Shown: positions 1 through 9,361, counted from the first letter of the stretch. The stretch is DNA of 64,000 nt from Pirellulales bacterium (GCA_036490175.1 DASXEJ010000026.1:1-64000); one strand, 5' to 3'. Notes: a model not told the origin generated them from the sequence alone. Program-made: numbers and translations.

Positions 1-304
1 GTGGCTACGCGACACAGATTCCGGCGGCAAAAATGCAAACCAATTTGTGGTTGTTGCCACCAGGGCCCTATTTCCCGACAAGGAATCTTAAAGAAAAGTT
101 AAATTTTACTACCGTCGATCAAAATCGGCGGTGGCAAGCTCCCCTCCTGAGCCCGCCAGGAAATGGTGCCGATCCCATCGATGAATGCTGCCAAGGCGGG
201 TGGGGCGCCGCGGAGCAATTTGCGGCAAGAGAGAGCGCAGCCTCGCGCGATGCTCCAGTCGAGGAATTACCCAGGGCGCGCTAGGGGCCACTCTTACACC
301 GCGT
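1..304. other. Non-coding flank, no gene recognised
   Basis: This is the downstream flank of the anti-sigma gene. The possible reading frames are short, overlap one another on both strands, and show no ribosome binding site or recognisable protein. I see no tRNA, terminator or repeat in it. Confidence 0.5.
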
Positions 305-1270
305 CTAGCGGGTGAGATCGACTTGCACAGGAATGGGAGGGATCGAGCTATTGCAGATCGACGAGTCGTTCTCGCCGCGGCCGGCTCCCTTGGTGCCAAA
401 GTCGTTGACGTAGATGTGGTCGCCGTTTTCTATCAGGCGGGGAATCACGATGAACACCACCCGTCCGCTCTGGCACAGAACGTTCTGACCGCGCGGGCCA
501 TGATTCGAACTGCCGTCGGGTCCTAGTTCGGCGACCGCGTCGGCCATGACCGCAAAGTATTCTCGACCGCAAGCCCGCGTCGCGACGTATCGTTTGTTTT
601 CGATGTGGCCGGGGTGATAGCCGTAGCTGCCCCCCATGGTTCGATGCCAGATCTGCAGCGTAACCGCATTCGCGCTACGCAATTGTACGACCGTGGGTAT
701 GCGGAAGTCTTGTTGATTCGCGAGCGAGGACTCGGGGCAAACCACGCTCGACGGCGTGCCGATCATGCCCGCCTGTTGCAGGGTGGGGGCATAGCTGCCC
801 GCGGCGGCCAACGGCCCCGAGGCGGGTACGAACGGCAAGCAGCCATAGGTTTGGCCGTACTGAGTCAGCGCCATGCCCAGCAAGCGGAGCTTGTCCTGAC
901 AGGCAGTCAGCCGGGCGCCGGCCCGACTGTTCTGAATCGCCGGAAACACGAGCATCGAAGCAACGAGAAAGATGCCGGCGGCCACCGCATAGTCCGGAAT
1001 GCGCCAGGCGCCGGCGCTACTGGCCGTCTGACCGAGGCTGCTCCAGCCGGCGTGAGCCCGCACGAATCGAAAGGTCCGCGACCCCAGGCCAGGCGGTGGA
1101 TCGAGCTCGCGTTCTTCCTCTTCGGCGTCCTCGTCTAGGATACCGAGTGAAGCCCGCAGCTGTTCAAGCTCGCGGCGCAATTCAGGATCGTGGTCCAGTG
1201 CCGCCTCGACCGAGGCAAGCTCCGAAGGTTCCAACGCTCCCAGCAGATAGCCCAGCAGTTGCTCGCGCAT
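305..1270 (-). CDS. Membrane anti-sigma factor with DUF1559-like outer domain
   Basis: This 321-residue protein probably holds the preceding ECF sigma factor inactive at the membrane. Residues 1-45 (MREQLLGYLLGALEPSE...) look like the helical cytoplasmic domain of planctomycete anti-sigma factors, but the usual His-Cys-Cys zinc motif is absent. A single membrane segment lies at about 93-111. The outer part resembles the DUF1559 pseudopilin family: ACQDKLRLLGMAL at 123-135 and DGSSNHGPRGQNVL at 252-265 match its start and its SNH...G.NVL end. It starts 5 bases after the sigma stop codon, so the two are one operon. The pairing and membrane topology are clear; that the DUF1559-like part is a sensor is inference. 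There is no prepilin cleavage motif, so it is not itself a pilin. Confidence 0.75.
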   Translation of the reverse strand: MREQLLGYLLGALEPSELASVEAALDHDPELRRELEQLRASLGILDEDAEEEERELDPPPGLGSRTFRFVRAHAGWSSLGQTASSAGAWRIPDYAVAAGIFLVASMLVFPAIQNSRAGARLTACQDKLRLLGMALTQYGQTYGCLPFVPASGPLAAAGSYAPTLQQAGMIGTPSSVVCPESSLANQQDFRIPTVVQLRSANAVTLQIWHRTMGGSYGYHPGHIENKRYVATRACGREYFAVMADAVAELGPDGSSNHGPRGQNVLCQSGRVVFIVIPRLIENGDHIYVNDFGTKGAGRGENDSSICNSSIPPIPVQVDLTR

Positions 1271-1275
1271 CGCTC

Positions 1276-1938
1276 TCAGCGATCTCCGCTCGATTGGGCG
1301 CTATTCCAAGCTTCGTTCAACTTGGTTATCGCGGTGTGCAGCCGACTCTTTACCGTGCCGACGGGCACCTTCAAGACTTCGGCTGCTTCACGATACTTTA
1401 GGCCCTGATAGTAAACCAGCGTTATTGCGCCTTTTAAGGCTTCCGGAAGCCCCCCGACCGAATCACGAATCCAACGCCGACGCTCTTCGGCGTCGGCTTC
1501 CTTCACCGGCCCCGCCTCACGGCTGACCAGCAACTCGGACAGCGAACCCAGGTCTTCCTCGGACTCACCCTTCTGGCGGCGGTCCAAGCTGACCATCCGA
1601 TGTCTTTTGTTTCTACGTTGCGCGTCGATGGCTTGGTTCGTGGCAATTGTGTACAGCCAGGGGCGAAATTTTCGCCCGGCCTCGAATTGGCCGCATTTCA
1701 GATGGACTTGCAAAAATGTCCCCTGAAAAGCGTCCTCTGCCATCGCCGCGTCCCCCAGGTAGCGGCGCAGGTAGCTGTATAGCTCGCGCTCGTACCGGTG
1801 GACCAGGGTCCCAAATACCTGGGGATCTCCCTGGCTGCAATAGCGGTCCAACAGGTCCTCGTCGCTCCATTGCGCGAGAACCGACGGCGCCGCCACGGGC
1901 TTTTGTGACTTTCGGTCGGTCTGCAATGCTTTGTTCAT
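1276..1938 (-). CDS. ECF-type RNA polymerase sigma factor
   Basis: A 220-residue ECF sigma factor that would redirect RNA polymerase in response to a signal gated by the membrane anti-sigma factor encoded next. Region 2 spans about residues 41-108 (FGTLVHRYERELYSYLRR, then FRPWLYTIATNQAID) and region 4 about 155-210 (YREAAEVLKVPVGTVKSRLH, a helix-turn-helix). Region 3 is absent, as expected for ECF factors. The first 25 residues are a polar extension. The ATG is the first start in frame; no strong Shine-Dalgarno precedes it. The family is certain, the regulon unknown. Confidence 0.9.
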   Translation of the reverse strand: MNKALQTDRKSQKPVAAPSVLAQWSDEDLLDRYCSQGDPQVFGTLVHRYERELYSYLRRYLGDAAMAEDAFQGTFLQVHLKCGQFEAGRKFRPWLYTIATNQAIDAQRRNKRHRMVSLDRRQKGESEEDLGSLSELLVSREAGPVKEADAEERRRWIRDSVGGLPEALKGAITLVYYQGLKYREAAEVLKVPVGTVKSRLHTAITKLNEAWNSAQSSGDR

Positions 1939-2701
1939 AATTCTGCTCGCACTCTCAGGAGCCGTCTGGCCCCTACTAAACGTTCATTCTACCAAAAAGA
2001 TTCGCTGCGCTGGTTTTTCGGATTCTGGCGGTAATTCTTGCTTGGATGCCAAAGTGGCATTCACTGCATTCCTACCGCTTCTCTGACCCGTACATTTGCA
2101 AACCCTGTGCCCCATGCCAGGGCCACTTGTCGGAATCCCTCGCGGACCTCGTTCAAAGCGATGTAACCAATTGTTATTAAACATATTAAGACTTTTCATC
2201 TGAAGCAGAATCGATTTCCGATAGCACCGCCGGCGGGGTCAGGATTTGTCTCGCGGCTTACAACTCTCGGCCCCCAGTGTTTGATCTTGCGGCACGTGGG
2301 TGTACGGATCTGGCCGCGGGCTGGGTCGAAAGATCCACGACTAGAATGTATTCTGTAAGTCATTATAAATTAGATAGTTATGTTCTATTAATCGAACGAT
2401 GTAGGCACCTTTTTTTGGCCGGTTTTTATTAGCCAAATGCCCCGAATTAGTTAGGGCTGTGTCTCGCTCTGAGTCAATCTGACGACACAATTGAAGGGAC
2501 TGGACAGCGCCCTGGTGCCAAGCCGTCAGTTTACTAACCATAACGGGGGGTGTGTGCTAACTTTGTTCGCCGCCCGACGCCACCGGCGAGCCCTGGGGGA
2601 CGAGGTACTTTTGCCGAGATTCTGAAGCATGCGAATCGACCCCGCTGCGAGCTCGTTTTCGCTAGACTGTGCTCGAGCTGATGAGAAAAAAGGAGACGCC
2701 G
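1939..2701. other. Long non-coding divergent spacer with AT-rich island
   Basis: This 763-base spacer separates the divergent ECF sigma gene and the DUF6786-like gene. No reading frame has a ribosome binding site or recognisable product. Bases 2341-2400 are strikingly AT-rich for this genome, and TTTGGC at 2414-2419 pairs with GCCAAA at 2432-2437. Both promoters presumably lie here. I cannot place them with confidence. Confidence 0.5.
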
Positions 2702-3976
2702 ATGCGATCCCGTTCAAGCAACTCCCTTTTCGTGGCGATTTTGCTGGCGGCGTTGCTTACGCCATCGGTCGCGCCGCAAGCGAAAGCACAGAAGGCCGCA
2801 GCCATGCCCCAGACCTATGCCGAGGCCAAGGACTTTCTCACGCGTCATACTCGCGTCATCGAGCTCAAGGGAGAAGGAGACGCCCTGATTGCCGTCTGCC
2901 CCGATTTTCAAGGGCGGATCATGACGTCGACCTGTGCCGGACCGCAGGGCGCGAGCCAGGGCTGGGTCAATTACGACTTCATCACGGCCGGCAAGCATAG
3001 TCCTGCGTTCAACAACTACGGCGGCGAGGATCGCTTCTGGCTCGGGCCCGAGGGGGGGCAATTCGGCCTCTTCTTTCAACTGGCAATGAAACAGGTCGTG
3101 CAAAACTGGTACACGCCCGCGGAACTTAACACGGGCGCCTTCCGTGTCGAGTCGCAGGACGCCGGCAGTTGTCGCCTGACGCGTCATGTACGCGTAACGA
3201 ATGCTTCGGCCGCCTCGTTCGATCTGGATGTCGTGCGCGAGCTGCGTACGTTGCCGATCAAACGTTTTGGCGAACTCTTCGGTGACACGGCCGCCAGCCA
3301 GGCGCGCAACCACGATGCGCATTACGTCGGCTTCGAAAGCGTCAACTCCGCTACCAACTTCGGACCCACGGCCTGGGAGATGGAATCGGGGTTGGTATCG
3401 CTCTGGTCGCTCGGGCAATTTCCCGCTGGCGAACAGACCGTAATCGTCGTGCCCTACAAACCGGGCAGCGAGCAGGAACTTGGGCCGGTCGTGCAGTCGG
3501 ATTACTTCGGCTCTGTTCCGTCGGACCGATTACAGGTCGCGCCTGCCGTGGTGTTGTTTCGCGCCGATGGACAATTTCGGGCCAAGCTTGGCGTCTCGGC
3601 CAAACGGGTTCGACCCTTTGCCGGATCGGTCGACTTGCGCACAGGCGTGCTGACACTTGTTCACTTCAGCCTGCCCAAAGACCCGGCGGCCGATTATTAC
3701 GTGAACAACACGTGGGAGATATTGCAGAAGAAGGCCTACGCCGGCGACGTCTTCAACACCTACAACGACGGACCGTCCGAGCCAGGGGCAAAGGCCCTGG
3801 GCAGCTTTTACGAACTGGAAACGCTGTCGCCGACGAGGCCCTTGCCCAAGGGAGGAAAGCTCTCGCATGACCATCGCACATTCCACATCCAGGCCACGCC
3901 GGCGTTGCTGACGAAGTTGGTCAAAGAGACGCTCGGCGTCGAGATTGAAGACCTCCGCAAGTTCCTCGGCAAGTAG
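2702..3976 (+). CDS. Secreted DUF6786-like protein
   Basis: A 424-residue exported protein. Residues 1-30 form a signal peptide (basic start, hydrophobic LFVAILLAALLTPSVAP, then AKAQ). The mature part carries GRIMTSTCAG and NNYGGEDRFWLGPEGGQFGL, which I recall from the DUF6786 family of Bacteroidota and planctomycetes, probably a galactose-mutarotase-like beta-sandwich. Its substrate is unknown. The ATG at 2702 is chosen because AAGGAG lies 6 bases upstream and a signal peptide follows directly; earlier in-frame starts at 2669 and 2681 lack both. The family assignment is from memory of the motif. Confidence 0.65.
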   Translation: MRSRSSNSLFVAILLAALLTPSVAPQAKAQKAAAMPQTYAEAKDFLTRHTRVIELKGEGDALIAVCPDFQGRIMTSTCAGPQGASQGWVNYDFITAGKHSPAFNNYGGEDRFWLGPEGGQFGLFFQLAMKQVVQNWYTPAELNTGAFRVESQDAGSCRLTRHVRVTNASAASFDLDVVRELRTLPIKRFGELFGDTAASQARNHDAHYVGFESVNSATNFGPTAWEMESGLVSLWSLGQFPAGEQTVIVVPYKPGSEQELGPVVQSDYFGSVPSDRLQVAPAVVLFRADGQFRAKLGVSAKRVRPFAGSVDLRTGVLTLVHFSLPKDPAADYYVNNTWEILQKKAYAGDVFNTYNDGPSEPGAKALGSFYELETLSPTRPLPKGGKLSHDHRTFHIQATPALLTKLVKETLGVEIEDLRKFLGK

Positions 3977-4030
3977 CCGCGCAGGCGGGCGCAGCAGGCT
4001 TTTGGAATCGCACAGGCAGGTGGACAGACG

Positions 4031-4720
4031 ATGCTTTCACGCGTGCTGGAACCCGAGGTGATGGAGTCGCCGGCCGAGGCGATCGATTACGATCGCATGG
4101 ATCATGCGGCGGTGAACCAGGTGTTTGTCGACGATCTCTTGGCTTCGGCCCCCGAAATTCTCTCGGCTGAAGAGCGCAGTCTGGATGTGCTCGACATCGG
4201 CACCGGCACGGCGCAAATCCCCATCGCGCTATGTCGTCGCACAACAGCCTTGCGTGTCATGGCCATCGACTTGGCCGTGGCCATGCTGCACGTCGGTCGG
4301 GGGAACGTCGAGGTGGCGGGCCTGATGGATTGCATTCGGCTCGACCGCATCGATGCCAAGCAGTTGCCCTATGAAGAGGGGCGCTTCGCGATCGTGATAT
4401 CAAACAGTATCGTGCACCACATTCCCGATCCGCGCGACGTGCTGCGCGAAGCAGTGCGCGTGTTGACTCCCGGCGGGCTGATCTTCGTGCGCGATTTGTT
4501 GCGGCCCGCCGACGATCGCGAGGTCGAGCACCTGGTGGCGGCCTACGCTGCCGGAGCAAACGACCACCAGCGGCAATTATTCGATCAATCTCTGCGGGCC
4601 GCCCTGAGCCTGGACGAAGTGCGCGATTTGGCCGTGGCCGCGAGTCTGCCGCCTGGAACCGTCGCCCAGACCAGTGATCGGCACTGGACGCTGGCGTGGC
4701 GCAAAACCGCTGCGCAATAA
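4031..4720 (+). CDS. Class I SAM-dependent methyltransferase
   Basis: A 229-residue methyltransferase of the Methyltransf_11 type. Motif I is VLDIGTGTAQIP (residues 53-64). The acidic residue that binds the adenosine ribose is in VMAIDLAVAML. The post-motifs are VISNSIVHHIPDP (122-134) and LTPGGLIFVRDLLRP. It is small and lacks a separate substrate domain, so a small-molecule substrate is likely, but nothing in the sequence tells which. It lies 54 bases after the DUF6786-like gene and may be cotranscribed with it. Confidence 0.85.
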   Translation: MLSRVLEPEVMESPAEAIDYDRMDHAAVNQVFVDDLLASAPEILSAEERSLDVLDIGTGTAQIPIALCRRTTALRVMAIDLAVAMLHVGRGNVEVAGLMDCIRLDRIDAKQLPYEEGRFAIVISNSIVHHIPDPRDVLREAVRVLTPGGLIFVRDLLRPADDREVEHLVAAYAAGANDHQRQLFDQSLRAALSLDEVRDLAVAASLPPGTVAQTSDRHWTLAWRKTAAQ

Positions 4721-4730
4721 GCGTTTTTTT
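4708..4730 (+). terminator. Weak intrinsic terminator candidate
   Basis: CGCT and AGCG (4708-4711 and 4720-4723) can pair around the methyltransferase stop codon and are followed directly by seven T. The stem is short. The position between two convergent genes is right for a terminator. Confidence 0.3.
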
Positions 4731-4739
4731 GTGGGGCCG

Positions 4740-5519
4740 CTACGGCGCGGCGGTCAATTTGAATCGCAGCTCGTTCGGTTCTCCTGGTGTGGCGGCCAAG
4801 GCCGCGCGACTGGCGTAGTGACGTACCGGCACCCGGCGGGTCGTCATAGTCCAGGTCAAGCGGTCGACCGTCAGCGGCCAGGGCCGGACCGTGAAGTGCG
4901 TCGAATCTCTTGGCTCGAAGACAACTTCCGTTCCGTCGGGCGTCGCAAACAATTCTGGTTCGCTGCGCGGCGCGGCGCAGAGCCACAGACTCAAACGATC
5001 GAAGAACTGCAAATACGCCAGGGCCTGATCGACCATCCTGCGCGTGCGTACTGAGGGGTTCTCGCGCTGCCACTGCATGAACCAGATTTCGCGCTGTTCC
5101 GACTGCTCGTTGAGGAACTCGCGGCTGAGCTGAAACTGCCGCGGATCGACGCTCCATCGCGGCGCGGCCTGCTGCAAGAGCGCATTGAAATGGGCACTCA
5201 CCACATGAGCTGCCAAGGGTCCCTGCTCGGCCGCCAAATCGATCGAGCGGCGCCAGATCGTGGTGGCCGCTTCGAGCGGCATCTCGACAAAGCTCAGCGG
5301 CCGGCCCGAGACCGGATCGACGTCCGGGGCCGAGTCCCATTCGGCCCAGCCATCGTCGTGCAGGCCGATGGCCTCGATCAGCTCGTCATGCGGCTCGATC
5401 TTGGCCAATGTCGGCGCCGCCCACGTTTCGGCCAGTCCACCAGAAAGCCATGCGTGCTCGATCTGCGGCACGAGTACCCAGGACTCGAACGAGTCGTTTC
5501 TTTCCAGACGTCGCAGCAT
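4740..5519 (-). CDS. DUF3891 family protein
   Basis: A 259-residue protein resembling DUF3891: an all-helical N-terminal half with conserved His and Asp residues (QIEHAWLSG near residue 20, GLHDDGWAEWD at 52-62) that recall HD-type metal-binding proteins. The C-terminal half is beta-rich (VRPWPLTVDRLTWTMTTRRV). No signal peptide is present, so it is probably cytoplasmic. The function of the family is unknown; a metal-dependent hydrolase is a guess from the His/Asp pattern. It converges on the methyltransferase gene with a 19-base gap. Confidence 0.65.
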   Translation of the reverse strand: MLRRLERNDSFESWVLVPQIEHAWLSGGLAETWAAPTLAKIEPHDELIEAIGLHDDGWAEWDSAPDVDPVSGRPLSFVEMPLEAATTIWRRSIDLAAEQGPLAAHVVSAHFNALLQQAAPRWSVDPRQFQLSREFLNEQSEQREIWFMQWQRENPSVRTRRMVDQALAYLQFFDRLSLWLCAAPRSEPELFATPDGTEVVFEPRDSTHFTVRPWPLTVDRLTWTMTTRRVPVRHYASRAALAATPGEPNELRFKLTAAP

Positions 5520-5622
5520 GCGGCCAATTCTCCCTCTGGCCCGATTATATCCGGACTGGGGAGCGCGGAAGGGGCCGGCACTGTTGCGTGCGACAGCGCC
5601 GCCTGGCGGACACTTGTGATTG

Positions 5623-7011
5623 TTATTTTCGCGCGGGGGCGACCGTCGGCTGGGCTGCCATTTCGGTCTTGGCGTCGATAAATCGCAGCGTGGCCAACAT
5701 CGACGAGTCGCTAGCGCCGAAGCGCTCGACGAGGTCCGCTTCCATCGTGAAGGCCAGCACCACTTGCTGGCCGCGCGCGTCGGCGACCAGGTAGTAGTTC
5801 CATTGGATCGGCAAGGTTTCGACCTCGCCGGATGCTACTACACGGCAGGTGTTATGCCCCGCGGAATTCTCCGACTCGCTGGCCGAAATGAACTGCTTGA
5901 AATGCTTGCCCAAGGACTGCTGCACGTCCTCCTGAAACTTGGCCAGCGTAAAACGCTTTCCTTCCGGACCAGCCGCCAACGCCGAGACATTGCACTGGGC
6001 CACCAGCTCGCCACGATCCACCAGGCGTAGTGCCGCGGTCTTGCCCGCCTCGCTGACAACGTGCCAGGCGCGATCGTGCAGGAATTGGAACCGTCCCTCG
6101 GGCGAACTGTATTCCAGCAACAATTGCTCCGGCCCTGGGTCGAGGCTGAAATCCGCCAACACCTCGTCGGCGAGCGCTGGACAGGCGCTGGCCGGGGCAA
6201 TTTTCATTTGCAGGCGGGCCGTCACGTCGACCCCGGGAGCCACATGCCCAATCGCGCGTTTCTCCTTGACCAGCAGTGCAAACCAAGTGACGCGATTCTG
6301 CTGCAGGTCGAATTTGTAGCGCCCCTTGAGTTCGATTTCAGTCGAGACTCCGTCGATCGCACCGTGCACCGTGCCGGCCAACTCCAACTGAGCCCCGGTA
6401 TCGGTAACTTCCTTGAACGTGGTCGAGACCTCACTCTGTCCAATCGCGTCGAGGTTCAGTAGCGCCGCCAACAGATCGTCGCTGTGTTGCCACTTGTCGC
6501 CTGGTGCCACCGGCTCGTTCGGCAACAATTGCTCGACGAGCAAGCTGCAGGCCGGGATCGTGATGAGATCCAGCTCCTCTTGCGTCAGTGGTCCCGAGGG
6601 GCTGAACAACGTCAGTTGCCGCTCTCCGGTGGCCAAAGCCACCAGCCGTCGGTCGTCGCGAAGACGGGCTTTGGTGGTGCCCTTGTCGATCTTGATCACC
6701 GCGTCGCAGCGACGGTATTGGCGCACGCCGCGCGTCTCGCCGGCGGCCTTGCCCGCTGCCCCGAGCTTCTCGTCATAGACCAAGGTGCCGACGACGCTGG
6801 TTTTCAGATGGTGCGTTTTCTTGTCTTTCTCGTCCTGCAATGTGAGCTCGCCGCCGACCTCGAGCAGAACCTCAACTTGCGAGACCTCGCCCGTCTGGCG
6901 CCCCGTGGCGAGCGAGTATTCCTTGGCATCAACCCGATCGACGGCGGTCGACATCACGGCCAGCAGCGTCAGGAGGATCGACGTCCGCGACTTGCAGCTC
7001 TTTCCCAGCAT
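5623..7011 (-). CDS. Secreted protein of unknown function
   Basis: A 462-residue exported protein that I do not recognise. A signal peptide covers about residues 1-29 (KSCKSRTSILLTLLAVMSTA, then VDA). The rest is predicted beta-rich and soluble, with alternating strands such as STEIELKGRYKFDL and RVTWFALLVKEKRAIG, and no membrane segment, cysteine motif or enzyme signature. The C-terminal part (VLAFTMEADLVERF, MLATLRFIDAK) resembles the end of PsbP- or DUF1795-like lipid-binding folds, but this is weak. The ATG at 7011 is chosen over a TTG two codons upstream because AAGGGA sits about 9 bases before it. Confidence 0.6.
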   Translation of the reverse strand: MLGKSCKSRTSILLTLLAVMSTAVDRVDAKEYSLATGRQTGEVSQVEVLLEVGGELTLQDEKDKKTHHLKTSVVGTLVYDEKLGAAGKAAGETRGVRQYRRCDAVIKIDKGTTKARLRDDRRLVALATGERQLTLFSPSGPLTQEELDLITIPACSLLVEQLLPNEPVAPGDKWQHSDDLLAALLNLDAIGQSEVSTTFKEVTDTGAQLELAGTVHGAIDGVSTEIELKGRYKFDLQQNRVTWFALLVKEKRAIGHVAPGVDVTARLQMKIAPASACPALADEVLADFSLDPGPEQLLLEYSSPEGRFQFLHDRAWHVVSEAGKTAALRLVDRGELVAQCNVSALAAGPEGKRFTLAKFQEDVQQSLGKHFKQFISASESENSAGHNTCRVVASGEVETLPIQWNYYLVADARGQQVVLAFTMEADLVERFGASDSSMLATLRFIDAKTEMAAQPTVAPARK

Positions 7012-7017
7012 CTCCAA

Positions 7018-7693
7018 ATCCCTTGATCTATGAGAGAGGTACTATTTCATCGTGGGGCAGCGCAACCGTACGAATCGCTAAATCGACGTGCGGCCGGCAG
7101 GTAGTTCAAGCCAAATATTCGGAACATCCTGCTGGCATCGACGGTGCCTAGCTGGTGTGCTATCGCCTGCCGCATAAGAGAGCGAATCCAGGGGCTTTTT
7201 CGGGTTCTACCCCTTGCGGGCGGTGGGGCACCTGCGTAGCTGCAAGCACGGTCTTGTAGGGGCTCTTATGGCGGTACAGGGTGGGAGCAGCGCGGTTCCT
7301 GGATCGCCCGAACGGAAAAACCGCGTACGGCACGACTTATGCTGAACATCGCGAGTCATTCGCTGATGTGCCAAAGTGTCGTCTCGGAAATAAACCGGCC
7401 CGGCTCGCGAACTTTTCATAGTCCACTGGACACTTTGTTACGTAGGACTATTAAATGATGCGGTTCGAGTTGCCGATTGACGGCCGTTTGTACGCCAAGA
7501 ATTGAATTTTTTGCGAAAAAAAGGAGCGGCCGGTGTAAGAGTTTGCTATCAGGCCGGTACTTGCTTTCTGGAGGTGCGTGCTGGGGACCATGACTGCCCC
7601 TGGCAATGCACCATGGAGATATACAGGAGAGACTTTGTCGGGCGCAGGAGCCGCAGGGAACACCGACAGGGCGTATAGGAGAGTGAGGGCGTC
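7018..7693. other. Spacer with sigma-gene promoter region, no gene
   Basis: This 676-base spacer lies between the divergent secreted-protein and sigma-factor genes. Its right part is AT-richer (7435-7520) and holds a promoter candidate. No coding frame with a binding site was seen; reading frames here are short or antisense extensions from the sigma gene. Confidence 0.5.
7427..7454 (+). promoter_or_regulatory. Promoter candidate of the multi-HTH sigma gene
   Basis: TGGACA (7427-7432) and TATTAA (7449-7454) are spaced 16 bases apart, close to the housekeeping consensus. This would give an untranslated leader of about 230 bases. Confidence 0.35.
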
Positions 7694-9361
7694 ATGCACA
7701 GCGATTATCTCAGCCCTGCCATCCGTGAACTTCGTGATCAACAGGTCCGTTTCGCCCCGCGCGAGCGTAAGCTGGCGCAGGTCGACCGTGCGGAGAAGCT
7801 CTTGCCAGAGCTCGATCCTAAGCGGACCTATACTTACGAATACCTGTGCTACCGTGTGACCGATTTCCGCCCGGAGTCGTATCCGGACGTGCGCCTCTCG
7901 GGTCGGCATGCCAAGCACGATTTGCGTCTGTTCATCGAGGACGTTTCGGACGCGGCCGACGTGCCGGTCGAAGCGGCCGCCGAGCCGGTGTTGACCGTCA
8001 GCGAGTTGAGCAAACGCTTCCAGGTCTCGACGAAGACAATTTCCCGCTGGCGCCGCCAGGGGCTGGTTAGCCGCCGCTTCTTGTTCCACGGGCGCAAGCG
8101 AGTCGGGTTCTTGAAGAGCTCGGTCGATCGTTTCGTGGCCGGGAATGAAGAGCGCGTCCGCCGTGGTAGCAACTTCAGCCAGCTGACGGCCGAGGAGCGC
8201 GCCGCGATCATCGTCAAGGCACGCCGTTTGGCTCAAGCCGGTGGCTGCCCCGCCGAGGTGACTCGTCGCCTGGCCGAGAGCATGGGTCGTAGCGTGGAGA
8301 CGATTCGCTACACGCTCAAGCAATTCGACCAAGAGCACCCCGATGCGGCGGTGTTTCCCGAGTCGACCGGCCCGTTGGACGACGGGGCCAAGAAGAAGAT
8401 CTATCAACAGTACCGCCGCGGCGTGTCGGTCGAGGCTTTGGCCACGTCCCACTGCCGTACCAAGACCAGCATCTATCGTGTCATCAATGAGATGCGGGCC
8501 GCGCGGATCATGGAATTGCCGTTGGACTACATCGATAGCCCGATGTTTGCCAAGGCCAATGCCGAGCGGATCGTCCTGGGGCCCGCCCCGGATGGTCCTC
8601 CCGCGCCCAAGAAGCCGCGGTTGCCCAGCGGGCTGCCAACCTATTTGGCCAGTCTGTACGAAGTGCCGCTGCTGACACGCGAGCAAGAGGTCCACTTGTT
8701 CCGCAAGTTGAATTATCTGAAGTACCGGGCCTCGAAGCTGCGGGCCACGCTGGATCCGCAGCAAGCACGCAGCACGGTCATGGATCAGATCGAGCGGAGC
8801 TATGAAGACGCGGTGGCCACGAAGAACCAGATCGTGCGCGCCAATTTGCGTTTGGTGGTCTCGATCGCCAAGCGGCACGTAGGCTCGGGCGATAACTTCT
8901 TCGAGCTGGTGAGCGACGGCAACATGTCGCTGATCCGGGCTGCCGAGAAGTTCGATTTCGGACGGGGAAACAAGTTCAGCACGTACGCCAGCTGGGCGAT
9001 CATGAAGAACTTTGCCCGAACGATTCCGGACGAGTTGCGTCACCGGGACCGCTATCGGACCAGTACCAGCGAGATGTTTTCGGCGACCGAGGACGGGCGA
9101 AGCGACCAATTCGCCCAAGAAAGTGCCCAGAATCTGCGAGAAAACCAGATTGGCAAGATTTTGGAGCGACTTGACGAACGCGAGCAAAAGATTATCATTA
9201 GCCGGTTCGGGCTTTCGCGCGGCCATGAACCCCTGACCTTGAAAGAGGTTGGGGCTGAGATGGGCGTGACCAAGGAGCGGATTCGTCAGATCGAAGCCCG
9301 CGCCTTGGACAAGCTGCGTCGCGCTGCGGAAGAGGAAAAGATCGAGGTTCCTGGGCTGTAA
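7694..9361 (+). CDS. Sigma-70 family factor with three N-terminal HTH segments
   Basis: A 555-residue RNA polymerase sigma factor. Residues 312-345 resemble region 1.2 (LPTYLASLYEVPLLTREQE), 377-445 region 2 (ANLRLVVSIAKRH, FSTYASWAIMKNFARTIP) and 485-545 region 4 (LTLKEVGAEMGVTKERIRQI). Almost no sequence is left between regions 2 and 4, so region 3 appears to be missing. In front are three helix-turn-helix-like segments: 102-146 (VSELSKRFQVSTKTISRWRR, excisionase or MerR-like), about 164-210 (VTRRLAESMGRSVETIRYTL) and about 235-268 (SVEALATSHCRTKTSIYRVI). Residues 40-85 are unlike anything I know. AGGAG at 7677-7681 supports the ATG. It is isolated from other genes, with no anti-sigma partner nearby, and is not a typical RpoD. 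The promoters it reads are unknown. Confidence 0.85.
   Translation: MHSDYLSPAIRELRDQQVRFAPRERKLAQVDRAEKLLPELDPKRTYTYEYLCYRVTDFRPESYPDVRLSGRHAKHDLRLFIEDVSDAADVPVEAAAEPVLTVSELSKRFQVSTKTISRWRRQGLVSRRFLFHGRKRVGFLKSSVDRFVAGNEERVRRGSNFSQLTAEERAAIIVKARRLAQAGGCPAEVTRRLAESMGRSVETIRYTLKQFDQEHPDAAVFPESTGPLDDGAKKKIYQQYRRGVSVEALATSHCRTKTSIYRVINEMRAARIMELPLDYIDSPMFAKANAERIVLGPAPDGPPAPKKPRLPSGLPTYLASLYEVPLLTREQEVHLFRKLNYLKYRASKLRATLDPQQARSTVMDQIERSYEDAVATKNQIVRANLRLVVSIAKRHVGSGDNFFELVSDGNMSLIRAAEKFDFGRGNKFSTYASWAIMKNFARTIPDELRHRDRYRTSTSEMFSATEDGRSDQFAQESAQNLRENQIGKILERLDEREQKIIISRFGLSRGHEPLTLKEVGAEMGVTKERIRQIEARALDKLRRAAEEEKIEVPGL

Noticed and set aside
7451-9226. A 591-codon open frame antisense to the sigma gene
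   Set aside because: It lies wholly against a conserved protein-coding gene and has no homology I can see. Long antisense frames are common in GC-rich codon usage.
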